Origin: an uncultured Thiomonas sp.
GTDB taxonomy: Bacteria; Pseudomonadota; Gammaproteobacteria; Burkholderiales; Burkholderiaceae_C
Direction of reading: 5' to 3'
NCBI GenBank assembly: GCA_937927695.1
Contig: CALBRU010000405.1
Location: forward strand, 1-7,563
Length of the DNA stretch: 7,563 nucleotides
In this document: in pieces, positions 6,816 through 7,563 of the stretch
How positions within the stretch are numbered: the first letter of the stretch is position 1
Layout: every line of letters starts with the position of its first letter
Notes under the pieces: generated by a model
The model's input: the letters and a program-made list of their open reading frames with translations, nothing else
Told to the model about the DNA's origin: nothing
Databases searched by the model: none
Program-made: the position numbers and the translations under genes

Positions 6816-7111
6816 TCGACCACCCTCGGCACGAGGAACAGGCCGTCTTGTGCGTCGGGCGCGTTGCGCAGCGCGGCGTCGCGGATATCGCCCTCGGTCA
6901 CGACGTCCGGGCGCAGGCGCAGCGGCATGTCCTGCACGGCGGAGAGCGGGTGCGCCAGCGGCTCGACGCCGTCGGTGTTGACCGCACGCATTTGTTCGAC
7001 CACGGCGAAAAACGCGTTGAGGTCGGTCAGCATGTGGTCGCGCTCGCTGGCGGTCAGATCCAGCCGGGCGAGTTGCGCCAGGCGGTCAATATCGGGAAGA
7101 GTGAGTGACAT
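6812..7111 (-). CDS. gatC: Asp-tRNA(Asn)/Glu-tRNA(Gln) amidotransferase subunit C
   Basis: GatC is the small subunit that wraps around GatA and GatB and stabilises the complex; it has no catalytic residues. The 99-residue product matches the usual 95-100. Recognisable stretches are IDRLAQLARLDLT (8-20), an N-terminal helical region with LTDLNAFFAVVEQM (28-41), GVEPLAHP (48-55), and the C-terminal NAPDAQDGLFLVPRVVE (83-99) that inserts into the GatA surface in known structures. ATG at 7109-7111 has no evident Shine-Dalgarno; the bases ahead on the minus strand are C-rich. The stop overlaps the gatA start by 4 bases. It is the first gene of the operon and faces mreB across a 236-base divergent region, whose repeats and hairpins would lie in its leader. 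Confidence 0.97.
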   Translation of the reverse strand: MSLTLPDIDRLAQLARLDLTASERDHMLTDLNAFFAVVEQMRAVNTDGVEPLAHPLSAVQDMPLRLRPDVVTEGDIRDAALRNAPDAQDGLFLVPRVVE

Positions 7112-7128
7112 GGTGGGGCGGCGGCAAT

Positions 7129-7154
7129 CAGGGACGCAAGACAGGGACGCAAAA
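7129..7154. repeat. Tandem 13-base direct repeat in the gatC leader
   Basis: CAGGGACGCAAGA (7129-7141) is followed at once by CAGGGACGCAAAA (7142-7154), identical in 12 of 13 positions. The repeat begins 17 bases upstream of the gatC ATG, so on the transcript it reads as two copies of TTGCGTCCCTG just before the translation start. It could be replication slippage, or two adjacent binding sites for a protein or small RNA. Confidence 0.85.
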
Positions 7155-7158
7155 CATG

Positions 7159-7193
7159 CCGCCCGGCAAGCGGGCGGATCGGGGAGCTTCCCC
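7159..7193 (-). promoter_or_regulatory. Two tandem hairpins in the gatC leader
   Basis: On the minus strand the first stem is GGGGA/TCCCC (7193-7189 with 7185-7181, loop of 3), and the second is CCGCCCG/CGGGCGG (7177-7171 with 7165-7159, loop of 5). Both stems are perfect. The second is followed by CATGTTTTGCG, which has a T-run of only four, so it is a poor but not impossible intrinsic terminator. Its position between a possible -10 at 7217-7222 and the gatC start would suit attenuation or leader stability control. Confidence 0.45.
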
Positions 7194-7258
7194 TGCAGAT
7201 GGGTGCGGAAAACGCCATTTTATGCGCATGCATGGGTTATGATGCTTCGATTTGGCGC

Positions 7259-7287
7259 ACGGGATTTGACCGAAAAATCAAGCCCGT
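7259..7287. promoter_or_regulatory. 29-base inverted repeat between gatC and mreB
   Basis: ACGGG (7259-7263) pairs with CCCGT (7283-7287). After bulged A7264 and a T-G wobble (7265/7282), TTGA (7266-7269) pairs with TCAA (7278-7281), leaving an 8-base loop. Ten pairs in all make this the longest dyad in the gap. It contains the -35-like TTGACC and sits 61 bases before the mreB start, so it could be an operator for one or both promoters or a leader stem-loop. The bases after it on the plus strand are T-rich but interrupted. Confidence 0.5.
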
Positions 7288-7319
7288 TTGTTGCTTATTT
7301 CACACACCACCAGAAAGTC

Positions 7320-7338
7320 GGGCGCGCGGTTGGCGCCC
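7320..7338 (+). promoter_or_regulatory. GC-only hairpin at the mreB translation start
   Basis: GGGCGC (7320-7325) and GCGCCC (7333-7338) form a perfect 6-base, all-G/C stem with a 7-base loop. It ends 9 bases before the mreB ATG, the place where a Shine-Dalgarno would be expected, and no purine-rich site is visible there. The fold could limit ribosome access or recruit a regulator. Confidence 0.5.
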
Positions 7339-7347
7339 CCATATTCC

Positions 7348-7563
7348 ATGTTCCGAACATTCCGGCAGTATTTTTCGACGGATCTGGCCATCGACCTCGG
7401 CACCGCCAACACGCTCATTTATGTGCGCGGCAAGGGCATCGTGCTCGACGAGCCGTCGGTTGTCGCCATCCGCCACGAGGGCGGCCCCAGCGGCAAAAAA
7501 ACCATTCAGGCCGTGGGCAAAGAAGCCAAGCAGATGCTGGGCAAGGTGCCGGGCAATATCGAG
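7348..7563 (+). CDS. mreB: Rod-shape-determining actin homologue MreB, N-terminal fragment
   Basis: MreB is a bacterial actin that polymerises on ATP into short membrane-bound filaments which guide the Rod elongation complex in side-wall peptidoglycan synthesis. Only the first 72 of about 347 residues are in the window; the frame is open to the last base. The N-terminus MFRTFRQYFSTDLA is the short amphipathic membrane-binding stretch typical of Gram-negative MreB. It is followed by the phosphate-1 nucleotide loop DLGTANT (16-22) and by RGKGIVLDEPSVVAIR (27-42). The closing residues AVGKEAKQMLGKVPGN also match the family closely. ATG 7348 is the natural start. It is normally the first gene of mreBCD-mrdAB, which would lie downstream. 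It faces gatC head to head, as I recall for Burkholderiales. Confidence 0.97.
   Translation, partial: MFRTFRQYFSTDLAIDLGTANTLIYVRGKGIVLDEPSVVAIRHEGGPSGKKTIQAVGKEAKQMLGKVPGNIE

Larger units (their letters stand above)
7112..7347. promoter_or_regulatory. Divergent gatC / mreB regulatory region
   Basis: This 236-base gap carries the promoters for the gat operon (leftward) and mreB (rightward) and is less GC-rich than the coding sequence in its middle (about 7205-7310). Hexamers worth noting: plus-strand TATGAT (7238-7243) as a possible mreB -10, plus-strand TTGACC (7266-7271) as a -35-like box, and minus-strand TAAAAT (7222-7217) as a possible gatC -10. None has a good partner at 16-18 bases, so no promoter is assigned with confidence. 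Separate entries describe the repeat and the hairpins within it. Confidence 0.6.

Noticed and set aside
7054..7218. Minus-strand 54-codon leader frame starting ATG at 7218 and overlapping gatC out of frame
   Set aside because: It has no ribosome site, is not enriched in Asn, Asp, Gln or Glu codons as a leader peptide for gat control would be, and covers hairpins better explained as RNA structure.
7112..7220. T-box riboswitch controlling gatCAB
   Set aside because: T-boxes are largely a Gram-positive device, and I see neither the T-box core sequence nor a specifier loop arrangement.
7222..7233. Nested palindromes (ATGCGCAT, GCATGC, ATGCAT)
   Set aside because: Short overlapping self-complementary words with no longer dyad; likely chance, though inside the promoter gap.

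Overview
The window is GC-rich chromosomal DNA from a proteobacterium, most likely a betaproteobacterium of the order Burkholderiales. The inference rests on the close textual match of the LeuRS, GatCAB and MreB fragments to what I remember of that group, and on gatC standing head to head with mreB, an arrangement I recall from Burkholderiales. Genus cannot be fixed from the sequence alone. The first 46 bases are not biological: they are the 3' part of the Illumina P5/TruSeq universal adapter, so base 47 is the true end of the contig.

Layout. (1) 1-46 adapter. (2) 47-1192, minus strand: N-terminal 382 codons of leuS (leucyl-tRNA synthetase), cut off by the contig end. (3) A 142-base divergent gap, then 1335-2666, plus strand: a type II NADH:quinone oxidoreductase. 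(4) 2724-3023, plus strand: a 99-residue Lys-rich protein with a probable ribbon-helix-helix-like C-terminal half. (5) 3024-3183: convergent gap with a C/G-rich foldback and a short, less GC-rich motif bounded by complementary ends. (6) 7111 down to 3184, minus strand: a tight operon gatC-gatA-lysE-gatB. gatC and gatA overlap as ATGA, gatA and the LysE-type exporter are 8 bases apart, and the exporter and gatB are 15 bases apart. (7) 7112-7347: divergent regulatory region with a 13-base tandem repeat, two hairpins, a 29-base inverted repeat and a hairpin touching the mreB translation start. (8) 7348-7563, plus strand: first 72 codons of mreB, running off the window.

Functionally the window is mostly housekeeping. 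LeuRS and the GatCAB transamidosome both supply charged tRNA, NDH-2 feeds electrons from NADH to the quinone pool without pumping protons, and MreB directs rod-shape wall growth. The only gene that breaks a functional block is the LysE/RhtB-family exporter inside the gat operon.

I found no mobile element with a transposase, no CRISPR array, no RNA gene and no defence or biosynthetic system. I do not see convincing evidence of an undescribed system. What merits a second look is the adapter artefact, the exporter inside gatCAB, the structured gatC/mreB intergenic region, and the two non-coding elements between the small protein gene and gatB.
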